Assembly (NCBI GenBank): GCA_947178125.1
Contig: CAMWXB010000035.1
Coordinates: 1-44,194 of the forward strand
Length of the DNA: 44,194 nt
From: an uncultured Lachnospiraceae bacterium
Lineage (GTDB): Bacteria > Bacillota > Clostridia > Lachnospirales > Lachnospiraceae
Direction of reading: 5' to 3'
The notes under the pieces are model-generated. The model was not told the DNA's origin and ran no database searches. It saw only the letters and a list, made by a program, of their open reading frames with translations. Numbering within the stretch: the first letter of the stretch is position 1; every line of letters begins with the position of its first letter. Shown in pieces: positions 8,113 to 15,856 of this stretch. Position numbers and translations under genes: made by a program.

Positions 8113-11100
8113 TTACTGTAAGGTAAACAGTTTATCGGTCATAAAATCCTTCTTATAATATTCTTCCAGCAGCGTATTCACCGTATCATAATCCTGCATG
8201 GTCTTACCGATCATGATATCGTTCAGCAGCTGAAAACGGCTGCCTGCATGAAACTGGCTGCTGCTATCATTCTTACTGATCGTGCCGCTTTCCGTCACCT
8301 GCTCCTTACCATCGGCTTCCTCCGTGATATAATATTGCAGCCGCTCTCCAAAAAAGAGAATAAACTCCTTGACACAGATTCCCCCGAACATATCCCGCAT
8401 CGTTTCCTTACAGTATTCCTGTTCTTTTCCGTCTTCCCGCTGAATCAGATAATGGATCATCACACGCCGCCCCGGCTTCGCACGATATTCCAAAATCGCC
8501 TTATCCTGCAGCATATCGAGCGCGGGAAGATAACCCTGGTAGGATTTGAACAACGGCAGAACGATTTTCTGATGCAGCAGGTCACGCAGAAAATCCGTGA
8601 TCATTTCTTTCATGTCTTCCGTAAGTTCTTTCGGATTTTCCTCATAATATTTCAAATAAGCTAATTTACACACGAGATGCAGTTCTTCCTTCTCCCTGTA
8701 CATCTGCCGGATGCTGCGGAAAATGGCATTATCCACTACTTTTTCCCCAATGACATAATCATAGCAGATCTGCGACAGGAAAGCGGAAATAACCTCTTCC
8801 TTTCCGCCGGCTTTGGTATAGGCATCAAAAATTTCCATCTCTTCGCCAATATACGAACCGGTATACAAAGTCTGTACGATGATCCGTTCGCTGATCTCAT
8901 AGGCGTCCACGCCGAAATCCACTGCCGCCTTCCAGATATCCCGCATATCTTTGATGCTGCCGTTATAGTGCCGATTCAGATATTTTAAGATCTGTTCGTC
9001 ATATTTTCTTTTTTTGACAACATACTGAAGAATGCCCGTCATAAAAGGGTCCTCTTCCATTTCCGCTTCGTGCTGTGCGAGCAGCCTGCTGAACAGTCTG
9101 ACAAGTGTCTTCACATCGATGCGGTAAGGCCCGGTACAGCGTACCCACTCGTAAGCCTCTTTATACATTCCCCGAAGTACCATAATGCGTACGACTTCCT
9201 TTCGGTCATCCTCCGCAATCTGTTCCGGATTCAGTGAAAGCAGATACTCATCCAACTCCCACATTCTGTCTTTTTCATAGTAGAACTGCACAAGTCCGAT
9301 TCTGATTTCCTGACGTTTTCCTTCCGTTAAAAAATCTGAATCGGCCAGATACCGGAAACGCTCTACATTTTCCTCCTGTATGCTCAGACCGCTCTTATGG
9401 TCATAGCAGACATACAGAGAATAACCCAGATGTTCCCTGATGAAAGGGGATGCGAGCTGAAACAACCGGTTCGTCGTGATCAGCTGTTCCGCTCTGCAGG
9501 TAATGCTGTTCGTATAACGGTTCCGCGCCCCGTCCTCTAACACGATCTTACACTCCTCATCAAACACCGGAACCTGCGCCCGCCTGTTCGTGACGGAATA
9601 CATCATCTCCTTCACGCCATACGGATAGACTAAAACAACCTGCTTAATGGCATCACTCTCCACCGTAATATCCTGCATGAACAAAAGTTCCATGAGCGCC
9701 TTCGCCACGTCTGCATCGACCATGGACTGTTCCAGAACATTCCGGTACAGATAAGCCAGATTTTTGTTGATCCTGCCATGCTTTATCTGTTCGATGACAA
9801 AATGCTCGATAGCGGACAGATAGCTGATATAAATATCCGGAATTTCCTCCTGATGCTTCCACACATAGGCGTACAGCCATGCCGTTATTTCATAATGCAG
9901 ATCGCTCTGATAGGAAAAATACATCAATATCATTTTGGGAAGAGTCTGCCTGTCATCCAGTGTAATCGACATCATATAATATTCATATAACCGCGTGATC
10001 CGCAGATTCTGCTCCACACCGGCCTGATACCATTTGAAATACTTACTGCCCTGCTTGTTCCCCCGCATCAGAGTCGCACAGATTGCATGAAGAATATCGC
10101 TCTGCGGCTTTTTCTCATAACAGGAGATCAGAATCCGCAGTAAAAGCTCAGAATATCCTTTCTGTTTCTGCGCCAGATACAGAAGCTGTATCATGACATC
10201 ATCCTTCATTGCTTCATTTTTGGCCGCAAAATTCAGAATCTGCAATTCAAAATCACCAAGCTTCATCAGCATGGCCGGATTCATACAGATTAAATTCCAC
10301 GCCTCGAGATAAACGATCGGACTATAACATCTATATGCAAAAAGTTCTTCCAAAAGCGCCCATTTTCTGGCCGCACTTCTCGTATATTCCTCCGATATGA
10401 ACAGCAGCAGCCATGCAATCCGCCAATTGCCGCGGTTCCTCTCATACAGGCCTGCAATTCGCCGGGATATCCCGTCCACATACCGGTCACTTTTGCTGTT
10501 AAGGGTCGTCAGATACAGATAATAACAGCCTATTTCCGGCTTTTCCCCCCATAGTTCTTCTATTTCACCCTTGCTCTGTTCCAAAATCCACTCCGCTTCG
10601 TGAAAACGTTCCTGTGTCATAAAAAGCTGGGCCTGAAACAGCTTTGCCGAAATATCATTGCCGTCCACTTCCTTCAAACGCTCCACCAGGCTGCCCGATT
10701 CTTCCATCCAGGTCCTGGCGCTGATCCTTTTCAGCCGATAGGCCTGGTAATTCTGTATGAGCTGCATCGTCACGCGTTTCTGTTCCCGTTTCATTTCCGA
10801 TAACTTCCGCCCGATCTCCGCACGGCAGATAATTGTCACCGGAATCGTGACTGTCTTTTCAAAACTGATCAGGCGGATACATCCGTAATTATTCCCCGCA
10901 TGAAGCTTTTCATCCTGTATATAATAATATAAACGATACAGATTCCCAAGAAAAGCGTCCTCCGTAACAAGTTTTTCATCTACCTTCAGGAAATCTCCCT
11001 CCGTCTTGACACGAAGGCATGTATACCCCCATCCGTTTCGGTGAATGACAAGGGTATAACGTGTCATTGCCGCAGGCTCCTCAATCCTGATTTCTGCTTC

Positions 11101-11694
11101 TTCCGGCAAAAACTCCACCGGCTTCTTTTTATTGATCTCCAACAGAAACTCTTCCACATTATGCTCATTGCCATAGACTGCTGAAAGACCTTTATAGGCC
11201 GCATAATGCTGCTTACCGTTTCCGGCGAGTATCTGTTCAAATGCAGGACTGTAAAAAAGCTTCACCGCCTCCGGCCAGTTGCTTTTTGCGAGATTGGTAA
11301 AGTGAAAAAGGTTCTTGATCTCTCCCAGGCTGGACGTTATCTCTTCCGCCGTAATGGAAACTGAAAAAGGGAGATAATATTCTCCCTGATTTGATATCAT
11401 ATGAAAAGCGCCTTTGACCTCTTCTCCGGCCGCTGAGCCGGAAGCATCGAACCGATAAAAGATCTCATCCTGACTGCCTCCGAAAGTAGATGCAAGACAG
11501 GCCATCCGCAGGTCTGAAGACACGATATAACCTTCCGTCACAACATTTTTGGCCCCATACAGGACAAAAGACCCCTCCGCCGTCTCACCCGCCTGTACGG
11601 ACAATTCGACCCGCGGGCATGAAAAATCCAGCGTGCTATTTTCATACTTAAAATTTCCGTCTAATATTTCACGAATGATCTGCTTCAACTTCAC
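8113..11694 (-). CDS. DUF5717-like giant helical protein
   Basis: 1,193 residues with no signal peptide. The N-terminal ~300 residues are beta-rich (VELSVQAGETAEGSFVLYGA, SVSITAEEI). The remainder is almost entirely alpha-helical with TPR/alpha-alpha repeat character (for example QAQLFMTQERFHEAEWILEQSKGE and MVLRGMYKEAYEWVRCTGPY). Length and arrangement match my memory of the DUF5717 family of Lachnospiraceae, which stands next to DUF5716. It starts at a GTG with GGAAGCG upstream. It is the first gene of a four-gene operon driven by a good promoter at 11730-11759. No function is known; the operon content suggests a large cytosolic scaffold working with an actin/Hsp70-like partner, which is inference. 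Confidence 0.75.
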   Translation of the reverse strand: MKLKQIIREILDGNFKYENSTLDFSCPRVELSVQAGETAEGSFVLYGAKNVVTEGYIVSSDLRMACLASTFGGSQDEIFYRFDASGSAAGEEVKGAFHMISNQGEYYLPFSVSITAEEITSSLGEIKNLFHFTNLAKSNWPEAVKLFYSPAFEQILAGNGKQHYAAYKGLSAVYGNEHNVEEFLLEINKKKPVEFLPEEAEIRIEEPAAMTRYTLVIHRNGWGYTCLRVKTEGDFLKVDEKLVTEDAFLGNLYRLYYYIQDEKLHAGNNYGCIRLISFEKTVTIPVTIICRAEIGRKLSEMKREQKRVTMQLIQNYQAYRLKRISARTWMEESGSLVERLKEVDGNDISAKLFQAQLFMTQERFHEAEWILEQSKGEIEELWGEKPEIGCYYLYLTTLNSKSDRYVDGISRRIAGLYERNRGNWRIAWLLLFISEEYTRSAARKWALLEELFAYRCYSPIVYLEAWNLICMNPAMLMKLGDFELQILNFAAKNEAMKDDVMIQLLYLAQKQKGYSELLLRILISCYEKKPQSDILHAICATLMRGNKQGSKYFKWYQAGVEQNLRITRLYEYYMMSITLDDRQTLPKMILMYFSYQSDLHYEITAWLYAYVWKHQEEIPDIYISYLSAIEHFVIEQIKHGRINKNLAYLYRNVLEQSMVDADVAKALMELLFMQDITVESDAIKQVVLVYPYGVKEMMYSVTNRRAQVPVFDEECKIVLEDGARNRYTNSITCRAEQLITTNRLFQLASPFIREHLGYSLYVCYDHKSGLSIQEENVERFRYLADSDFLTEGKRQEIRIGLVQFYYEKDRMWELDEYLLSLNPEQIAEDDRKEVVRIMVLRGMYKEAYEWVRCTGPYRIDVKTLVRLFSRLLAQHEAEMEEDPFMTGILQYVVKKRKYDEQILKYLNRHYNGSIKDMRDIWKAAVDFGVDAYEISERIIVQTLYTGSYIGEEMEIFDAYTKAGGKEEVISAFLSQICYDYVIGEKVVDNAIFRSIRQMYREKEELHLVCKLAYLKYYEENPKELTEDMKEMITDFLRDLLHQKIVLPLFKSYQGYLPALDMLQDKAILEYRAKPGRRVMIHYLIQREDGKEQEYCKETMRDMFGGICVKEFILFFGERLQYYITEEADGKEQVTESGTISKNDSSSQFHAGSRFQLLNDIMIGKTMQDYDTVNTLLEEYYKKDFMTDKLFTLQ

Positions 11695-11729
11695 ACCACG
11701 CTTCCGAAAGGTTTTTACTCATTTCTGTT

Positions 11730-11759
11730 ATTATAGCATTTAACCATCGGTCTTAGCAA
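11730..11759 (-). promoter_or_regulatory. Sigma-A type promoter of the DUF5717-like operon
   Basis: On the minus strand TTGCTA (11759-11754), an 18-base spacer, then TATAAT (11735-11730) preceded by TGC, i.e. an extended -10. It is about 35 bases upstream of the GTG start. Confidence 0.7.
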
Positions 11760-11830
11760 GGTGAAAGATGTCTGAAAGTAGTCTGATGAAGGTAGTTCGA
11801 AGGGGAATGTCAAGCCTTTATCAGACAAAA

Positions 11831-11862
11831 ACCGGGACAGAAGATTCCTCTCCCGCCCCGGT
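11831..11862 (-). terminator. Terminator after the sleC-like gene
   Basis: In the minus-strand RNA, ACCGGG (11862-11857) pairs with CCCGGT (11836-11831) across a 20-base loop, followed by TTTTTG. It stands 24 bases after the stop of the sleC-like 3' half. Confidence 0.5.
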
Positions 11863-11885
11863 CCTCTTTTTTAAACTCTTTTTCA

Positions 11886-12479
11886 TCAACCCGGTTCCGA
11901 TATCCGGCTGACACCCACATAGACGTCTGAAATCTCATACCATGTAGGATAATCCGTAATCCCGCTCTGCGGCAGTCCGAATACTTTCTGGAACACCCGC
12001 ACGGCCTCTGCCGTCGAAGAACCATAGATACCGTCCACCGTAAGTTTCGGAATCGCCGGATAATTCTGTGCAATCCGGTTGAGCTGCTGCTGCAGCTGTC
12101 TGACCTTATCCCCCGATGCGCCGATTCCGAGATTATACCCCGGCCAAGAGGAAGGTACGCCGGCCACGCTGACTGCCGAATTAATATACATATCGCTGCC
12201 ATAATAATATCGAATGATCTCAATGGCAGAATATCCTTCATCCCCAAGATATTTGGAGCCCCATTGGCTGAGGCCGTCGCAGGTCACACGCTGGCCGTCG
12301 CAATAGGATGTAAAAATGGGCTGCCTGACTCCCGGTCTGGAAAGAAAATTCGTAAAAATACTGTCTACCAGCCTGTCGATATTCTCAAATGTATTTCTGC
12401 CCCGAATCCACTTCTGGTCATAAGCGGTAGAGGAAGTGATCGTAAAGTTGTAGCCCTGGTTGCGATACCGCGAGACCAC
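11886..12479 (-). CDS. sleC: SleC-like spore cortex-lytic enzyme, 3' half (split gene)
   Basis: C-terminal half of a SleC-type germination enzyme, which degrades spore cortex peptidoglycan. Codons from Y5 onward (YRNQGYNFTITSSTAYDQ, then CDGQRVTCDGLSQWGSKYLG) continue the SpoIID-like lytic domain. Residues about 117-183 form a peptidoglycan-binding domain (LGIGASGDKVRQLQQQLN, AVRVFQKVFGLPQSG). The first four codons of the open frame come from the inserted element; its GTG has no ribosome site and is not a native start. The upstream half lies at 17537-18223. Joining at the shared TACC gives 228 + 193 = 421 codons without a frameshift, the length I expect for SleC (about 420-440). It ends at its own terminator. 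It is silent unless the element is excised. SleC identity is from memory of the clostridial proteins. Confidence 0.8.
   Translation of the reverse strand: MVSRYRNQGYNFTITSSTAYDQKWIRGRNTFENIDRLVDSIFTNFLSRPGVRQPIFTSYCDGQRVTCDGLSQWGSKYLGDEGYSAIEIIRYYYGSDMYINSAVSVAGVPSSWPGYNLGIGASGDKVRQLQQQLNRIAQNYPAIPKLTVDGIYGSSTAEAVRVFQKVFGLPQSGITDYPTWYEISDVYVGVSRISEPG
12466..12469. other. Left attachment core (TACC)
   Basis: The last point at which host sleC sequence (GCCCTGGTTGCGA-TACC on the plus strand) matches an uninterrupted gene. To the right, the sequence no longer encodes SleC. Four identical bases are shared with the right junction, typical of the short cores used by large serine recombinases. Confidence 0.8.
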
Positions 12480-12486
12480 CGCTCAT
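12478..12486 (+). repeat. ACCGCTCAT direct repeat, left copy
   Basis: Identical nine bases occur at 17505-17513, close to the other end of the element. In the circular excised form the two would lie on either side of the core in the same orientation. Possible recombinase-binding repeat. Confidence 0.5.
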
Positions 12487-12489
12487 TCG

Positions 12490-13569
12490 TCATGAACCGG
12501 TAATGGAAATGGCGTGCATATACGCATCGTTACCACGCGCACAGGTCACTGTAACTTTCTTACCGCTTACCAGCACCTTGCAGTTATTGACACTGCTTAC
12601 TGAATCCAGCTTCAACTCCATCTCCCCATAACTCGTCGATAAGTAGAGCAGATTTTCATTGGACTTGCTTCCGACCGTTCCTGTTACCGTCGAGGCAGAA
12701 GACGTATCCACCGATACCGACGAACTGTCTTTTGATGCAAAAATCGTCGCCGCGTGCATGTAAGCATCCGAGCCGCGGTAAACCGAAACTGTCAGCTTAT
12801 TGCCGGGCGTAAGAACGATGCCGTTTCTGGAATCCGTATTATTATCAATCGCAATCTGCATCACACCATTACTGGTCGATAAATAGAGCAGATTTTCTTT
12901 TGTATCACTCGTTACCGTACCGGATACCGTTGATGTATCTACATTGACGGCCGAAACCGGCGCCGGCGTTACGCCTGTATAATTCGTTCCCGACGAACCG
13001 CTTGTCCCCGATGAACCCGACGCTCCATCCGTAATGCTCACCGCGTGCATATAGGCATCTGAGCCCCGCACACATACAATGCTGTATGTCTTATCCGCCA
13101 CAAGAACGGAACAGCCGCTCAGATTTGTCGTAGGATCCATCTTAATCTCCATATCCCCCTGCGGTGTCTTAAAGAAAAGCACATCGCCATTGCTTTTGTT
13201 CCCGATCGTTCCCGTCACCGTAGTGGATGTCGAAGAATCCAACGTCGTTGCCGGTGCCTGGGTTTCTCCTGAAAGCTTTACCGCATGAAGATATCCGTCA
13301 GAACCATGTGACACAGAAACCGACACCTTACTATCCGGCAGCAAAATCTTACAGCCGCTCGTATCCGTTCCGCTATCCAGCTTGATCTGCATTTCACCCT
13401 CTTTGGTAGAAAGCCGCAGCAAATCGGAAGTCGTACCGGATGCCACTGTCCCCTGCACCGTCGCAATTATCTCCGCCGCCTGTATTTCCAGCGAATTGAC
13501 CGGTACCGCCGCTATGCCGCATACAAGGCCGGCCGTCAGACATAACTTTGCAAATTTATCCCGTTTCAT
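12490..13569 (-). CDS. Secreted protein with four beta-rich repeats (element cargo)
   Basis: 359 residues from the ATG at 13569, chosen because AGGAG lies about ten bases upstream and because it gives a clean signal peptide (MKRDKFAKLCLTAGLVCGIA, cleavage near QAAE). An in-frame extension to 13626 lacks this. Four repeats of about 65-75 residues follow. Each starts V(T/S/Q)GTV, passes through LLYLST..GEMxIKLD and ends in a motif like GSDAYMHAVSI. Ser/Thr/Gly linkers separate them. The repeats recall DUF5666-type OB-like domains (GTV...LTV...VKVD), but this match is only by eye. It is the leftmost gene of the element, 20 bases from its edge, and lies downstream of the DUF5722-like gene with its own promoter region. 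Function unknown. Confidence 0.75.
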   Translation of the reverse strand: MKRDKFAKLCLTAGLVCGIAAVPVNSLEIQAAEIIATVQGTVASGTTSDLLRLSTKEGEMQIKLDSGTDTSGCKILLPDSKVSVSVSHGSDGYLHAVKLSGETQAPATTLDSSTSTTVTGTIGNKSNGDVLFFKTPQGDMEIKMDPTTNLSGCSVLVADKTYSIVCVRGSDAYMHAVSITDGASGSSGTSGSSGTNYTGVTPAPVSAVNVDTSTVSGTVTSDTKENLLYLSTSNGVMQIAIDNNTDSRNGIVLTPGNKLTVSVYRGSDAYMHAATIFASKDSSSVSVDTSSASTVTGTVGSKSNENLLYLSTSYGEMELKLDSVSSVNNCKVLVSGKKVTVTCARGNDAYMHAISITGS

Positions 13570-13645
13570 AAATATCACACTCCTATTCCCGTTTGCGAAG
13601 AATGGCTCTTCATTCCCTTTATACACAAAAAAAGGCCACTATCCC

Positions 13646-13672
13646 ATATTATGTAAATATATATTATGTAAA
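13646..13672 (-). promoter_or_regulatory. AT-rich promoter region with 12-base direct repeat
   Basis: ATATTATGTAAA occurs twice (13646-13657 and 13661-13672), starting 15 bases apart. On the minus strand this reads TTTACATAATAT twice and supplies several overlapping -35/-10 possibilities for the four-repeat secreted protein. No single promoter stands out; a repeat-binding regulator is possible. Confidence 0.35.
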
Positions 13673-13750
13673 GTCATCATACAATATTTACCACGGAAAA
13701 TCAACATTTTTTTAAAGAAATATAGAAGTTATGGTAACAATATTCCGCCC

Positions 13751-13786
13751 AAAAAGAAAGGCAGAAGCCCCGTTCCGGCTCCTGCC
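13751..13786 (-). terminator. Intrinsic terminator after the DUF5722-like gene
   Basis: In the minus-strand RNA GGCAGGAGCC (13786-13777) pairs with GGGCTTCTGCC (13770-13760), followed by TTTCTTTTT. It begins about 36 bases after the stop codon at 13822 and separates the two cargo genes. Confidence 0.75.
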
Positions 13787-13821
13787 CGCATTTTATAAAT
13801 ATCCCAAAAGCTTCCGTTCTG

Positions 13822-15465
13822 TTACTGTACTACGCCTGTTCCGCTTCTGGTCCACATAATATTCTGACTGATCATTTCATCAATATCCATTCCGATGATT
13901 TCGGACGCCCTTGCTTTCGCTGCCGCCTCATTCGCTGTGCCAAGGCTCTTGTAAATCTCATAAGACGGCTTTTTGTTTCCGTTCAGGTCGAAAAGGCCAA
14001 GCGCAAGATGACTTTCCATTTCGCTCGCTTCATCGGTCTGTCTGAACAGGATAAAGGAATCGATCTCCGGGAACGACGCCGCTTTCAAGTAACCATAAAC
14101 GATAGAGGCCTCCTGCTGTTCGTTTCCGAAGCTGGAAGTATATCCGATTTCCGCAAGGGAAATACTTCTCACCTCTCCCGCCGGATTCAGGAAACTGCTC
14201 TGGTGCATATAATCAATCAGAATACCGAGATTCTGCATTGTAATGTAAGGCGACGTAATGCTGTTCTGTACCCACACTGCAGGACCGTTCCAGGCATAAG
14301 GATCATACAGAGGCGAATTATATGGATGGAAGGAAAGTCCCCAATCTATATTGCCTTCCCGCGTCATATAGTAATTAAATCTGTCCAGATAATCTTTGGA
14401 CAAAAAGCTTCCGGGATTGGATTTCCGGTTCCATTCCTGGTCGATGGAATTATAAATCCGCACATTTGCATTCATGCTCTTCATCTCATTATAGATGATA
14501 CGGAACGCTTTCACATAAATACCGACATTATAATCCAGCGAATCAGAATTCGTATACCACCATGAAGTCCTCGCATTGACTTCATTTCCCAGAATCCAGT
14601 TATCGACCTGCCCGCAGCCGAACTTGCCTGAATAACGCTGTGCCAGAAAAGCGCCGACCGCCTTCAGATGACCAACACCCGCTTCATCTTCCACATTCAA
14701 TGCGTATCCCGGACATTCCGCCCCAACAGCCTTCGGATGAACCATATCCTGTGAAAAAGGACTTTCTCCGCGGTTCAGAAGTACAATATTGACCTGTACG
14801 CCATAATTGTTAAAACTTTTGAACATAGAATCAAATTTACCGATCATCCCGCCGTTAAAATAATAGGTCGTTCCATTATAGGTAAATGGAATCGCACCCG
14901 GCTCCGACTCTGCAGAACAGATATCATCGACTGCCATATTGTACACGACCTGTTTGATGCCAAGCTCCTGCACTTCTTCTTTGGAAGACTTCGTTAAATC
15001 CGGCAGGATTCCCTTGATACCGTTATCCATGCGCGCTGCCGTATAGGCCGCGATTGCTTCCGGGTTCGTAATATAATGTTCGTCGCTCACCTGAATCATC
15101 TGTCCATTCTGTTTTACCGCAATAATGAACTTACGGCTCAGATTAGATTCCGCAGTATTATAATTCAGCGGAAAACTGATTGAAACGGAAGTTCCTGCAT
15201 CTGCTGTTGCAACAATACTCCCTGTCGTTCCATCCTGAAAGACTTCATCCGCATAAACGTAAAATTTGCCGTCATCGCTTGCCGGAACACTGCTCGTACT
15301 GAGTTTGCAGACGACATCCGTTCCGGAAATCAGACAGGAATCAATCGATACGGAACGCCCCGCAGCCTCAACATACTGCTGTCCGCTGTCACCAACACAT
15401 ACGCCGCCCACAACCAACAGGAGCGCCGCTATCACCGCTGTCAAAAGTCTTCTTCTGTTACTCAT
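13822..15465 (-). CDS. Secreted DUF5722-like TIM-barrel protein, probable glycoside hydrolase relative (element cargo)
   Basis: 547 residues from the ATG at 15465, which has GGAGG five bases upstream. The signal peptide is MSNRRRLLTAVIAALLLVVG with likely cleavage after VEAA. Residues 38-130 look like a beta-sandwich; the rest looks like a (beta/alpha)8 barrel. WILGNEVNA (E295) and SLAEIGYTS (E439) have the form of the acid/base and nucleophile Glu of clan-A glycoside hydrolases, and SFHPY near 378 is also typical. The overall pattern matches my memory of DUF5722. Substrate unknown. It is transcribed from a strong promoter at 15524-15552, divergent from the recombinase genes, and ends at an intrinsic terminator. 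Being inside the element it would be lost from a cell that excises it. Confidence 0.8.
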   Translation of the reverse strand: MSNRRRLLTAVIAALLLVVGGVCVGDSGQQYVEAAGRSVSIDSCLISGTDVVCKLSTSSVPASDDGKFYVYADEVFQDGTTGSIVATADAGTSVSISFPLNYNTAESNLSRKFIIAVKQNGQMIQVSDEHYITNPEAIAAYTAARMDNGIKGILPDLTKSSKEEVQELGIKQVVYNMAVDDICSAESEPGAIPFTYNGTTYYFNGGMIGKFDSMFKSFNNYGVQVNIVLLNRGESPFSQDMVHPKAVGAECPGYALNVEDEAGVGHLKAVGAFLAQRYSGKFGCGQVDNWILGNEVNARTSWWYTNSDSLDYNVGIYVKAFRIIYNEMKSMNANVRIYNSIDQEWNRKSNPGSFLSKDYLDRFNYYMTREGNIDWGLSFHPYNSPLYDPYAWNGPAVWVQNSITSPYITMQNLGILIDYMHQSSFLNPAGEVRSISLAEIGYTSSFGNEQQEASIVYGYLKAASFPEIDSFILFRQTDEASEMESHLALGLFDLNGNKKPSYEIYKSLGTANEAAAKARASEIIGMDIDEMISQNIMWTRSGTGVVQ

Positions 15466-15523
15466 TTTTTCCTCCATTCCAACGTGTCTCTCAAAGTTCT
15501 TCCTTATATTTTATGTATGCCTT

Positions 15524-15552
15524 ATTATAACATACCGCATTTTAAATGTCAT
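15524..15552 (-). promoter_or_regulatory. Sigma-A type promoter of the DUF5722-like gene
   Basis: Minus strand: ATGACA (15552-15547), 17-base spacer, TATAAT (15529-15524) with TG one base upstream (extended -10). The start codon is 58 bases downstream. Confidence 0.75.
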
Positions 15553-15584
15553 TACCGCCTTTCAAAAAATTGAACAGTGAAAAT

Positions 15585-15613
15585 GAATATACCGGCCTTT
15601 CCCGCAATACGAT
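15585..15613 (+). promoter_or_regulatory. Sigma-E-like promoter candidate for the recombinase operon
   Basis: GAATATA (15585-15591), 14-base spacer, AATACGAT (15606-15613). Against the Bacillus sigma-E consensus KMATATT-N14-CATACANT this is 6 of 7 and 5 of 7 defined positions at the standard spacing. A start about seven bases on would leave a short leader with a GGGG-type ribosome site before the ATG at 15647. No convincing sigma-A pair is seen here. The resemblance is by eye. Confidence 0.45.
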
Positions 15614-15646
15614 AAATAGAAAGACATCATTCCGGGGAAAAGAAAT

Positions 15647-15856
15647 ATGCCTACCAGAAAAAACTGCACGAAAGAAATCCACCGGGAAATCGATTATGGC
15701 CCTGCTAAAATCCATCTCATACTGCAATTTCCTTCCGGACAGTTCCCAACTGACCGGTTTCCGCCCACCGCCTCTCCCCCGCCCCCGGAAGACACTCTCA
15801 GGCAGGAAGTCCTTGCAATCCTGAGCCGGGAATTATCCGGAAAGGCTTTCCCGTGA
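15647..15856 (+). CDS. Small protein translationally coupled to the serine recombinase
   Basis: 69 residues: MPTRKNCTKEIHREIDYGPA, then a strand-like KIHLILQF, a proline-rich linker (FPPTASPPPPED) and an amphipathic helix (LRQEVLAILSRELSG). CGGGG precedes the ATG by about nine bases. Its TGA stop overlaps the recombinase GTG as GTGA, which argues strongly for translation. I do not recognise the family. Small genes next to large serine recombinases sometimes encode recombination directionality factors, and a regulator or excision partner is the natural hypothesis here, but that is inference. A longer overlapping frame (15546-15824) lacks coupling and looks like a shadow. Confidence 0.6.
   Translation: MPTRKNCTKEIHREIDYGPAKIHLILQFPSGQFPTDRFPPTASPPPPEDTLRQEVLAILSRELSGKAFP

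Noticed and set aside
11791-11813. TTGACA near 11808-11813 as a second promoter for the DUF5717-like operon
   Set aside because: The -35 is perfect, but the sequence 17 bases on (TTCATC) is a poor -10. The promoter at 11730-11759 is much better.
12470-12479. GTG at 12479 as a real start for a separate peptidoglycan-binding protein
   Set aside because: It lies in element sequence and has no ribosome site. The protein would begin in the middle of the SpoIID-like domain.
15546-15824. 92-residue plus-strand frame overlapping the small ORF
   Set aside because: No ribosome site, no coupling to the recombinase, and a composition typical of a shadow frame.
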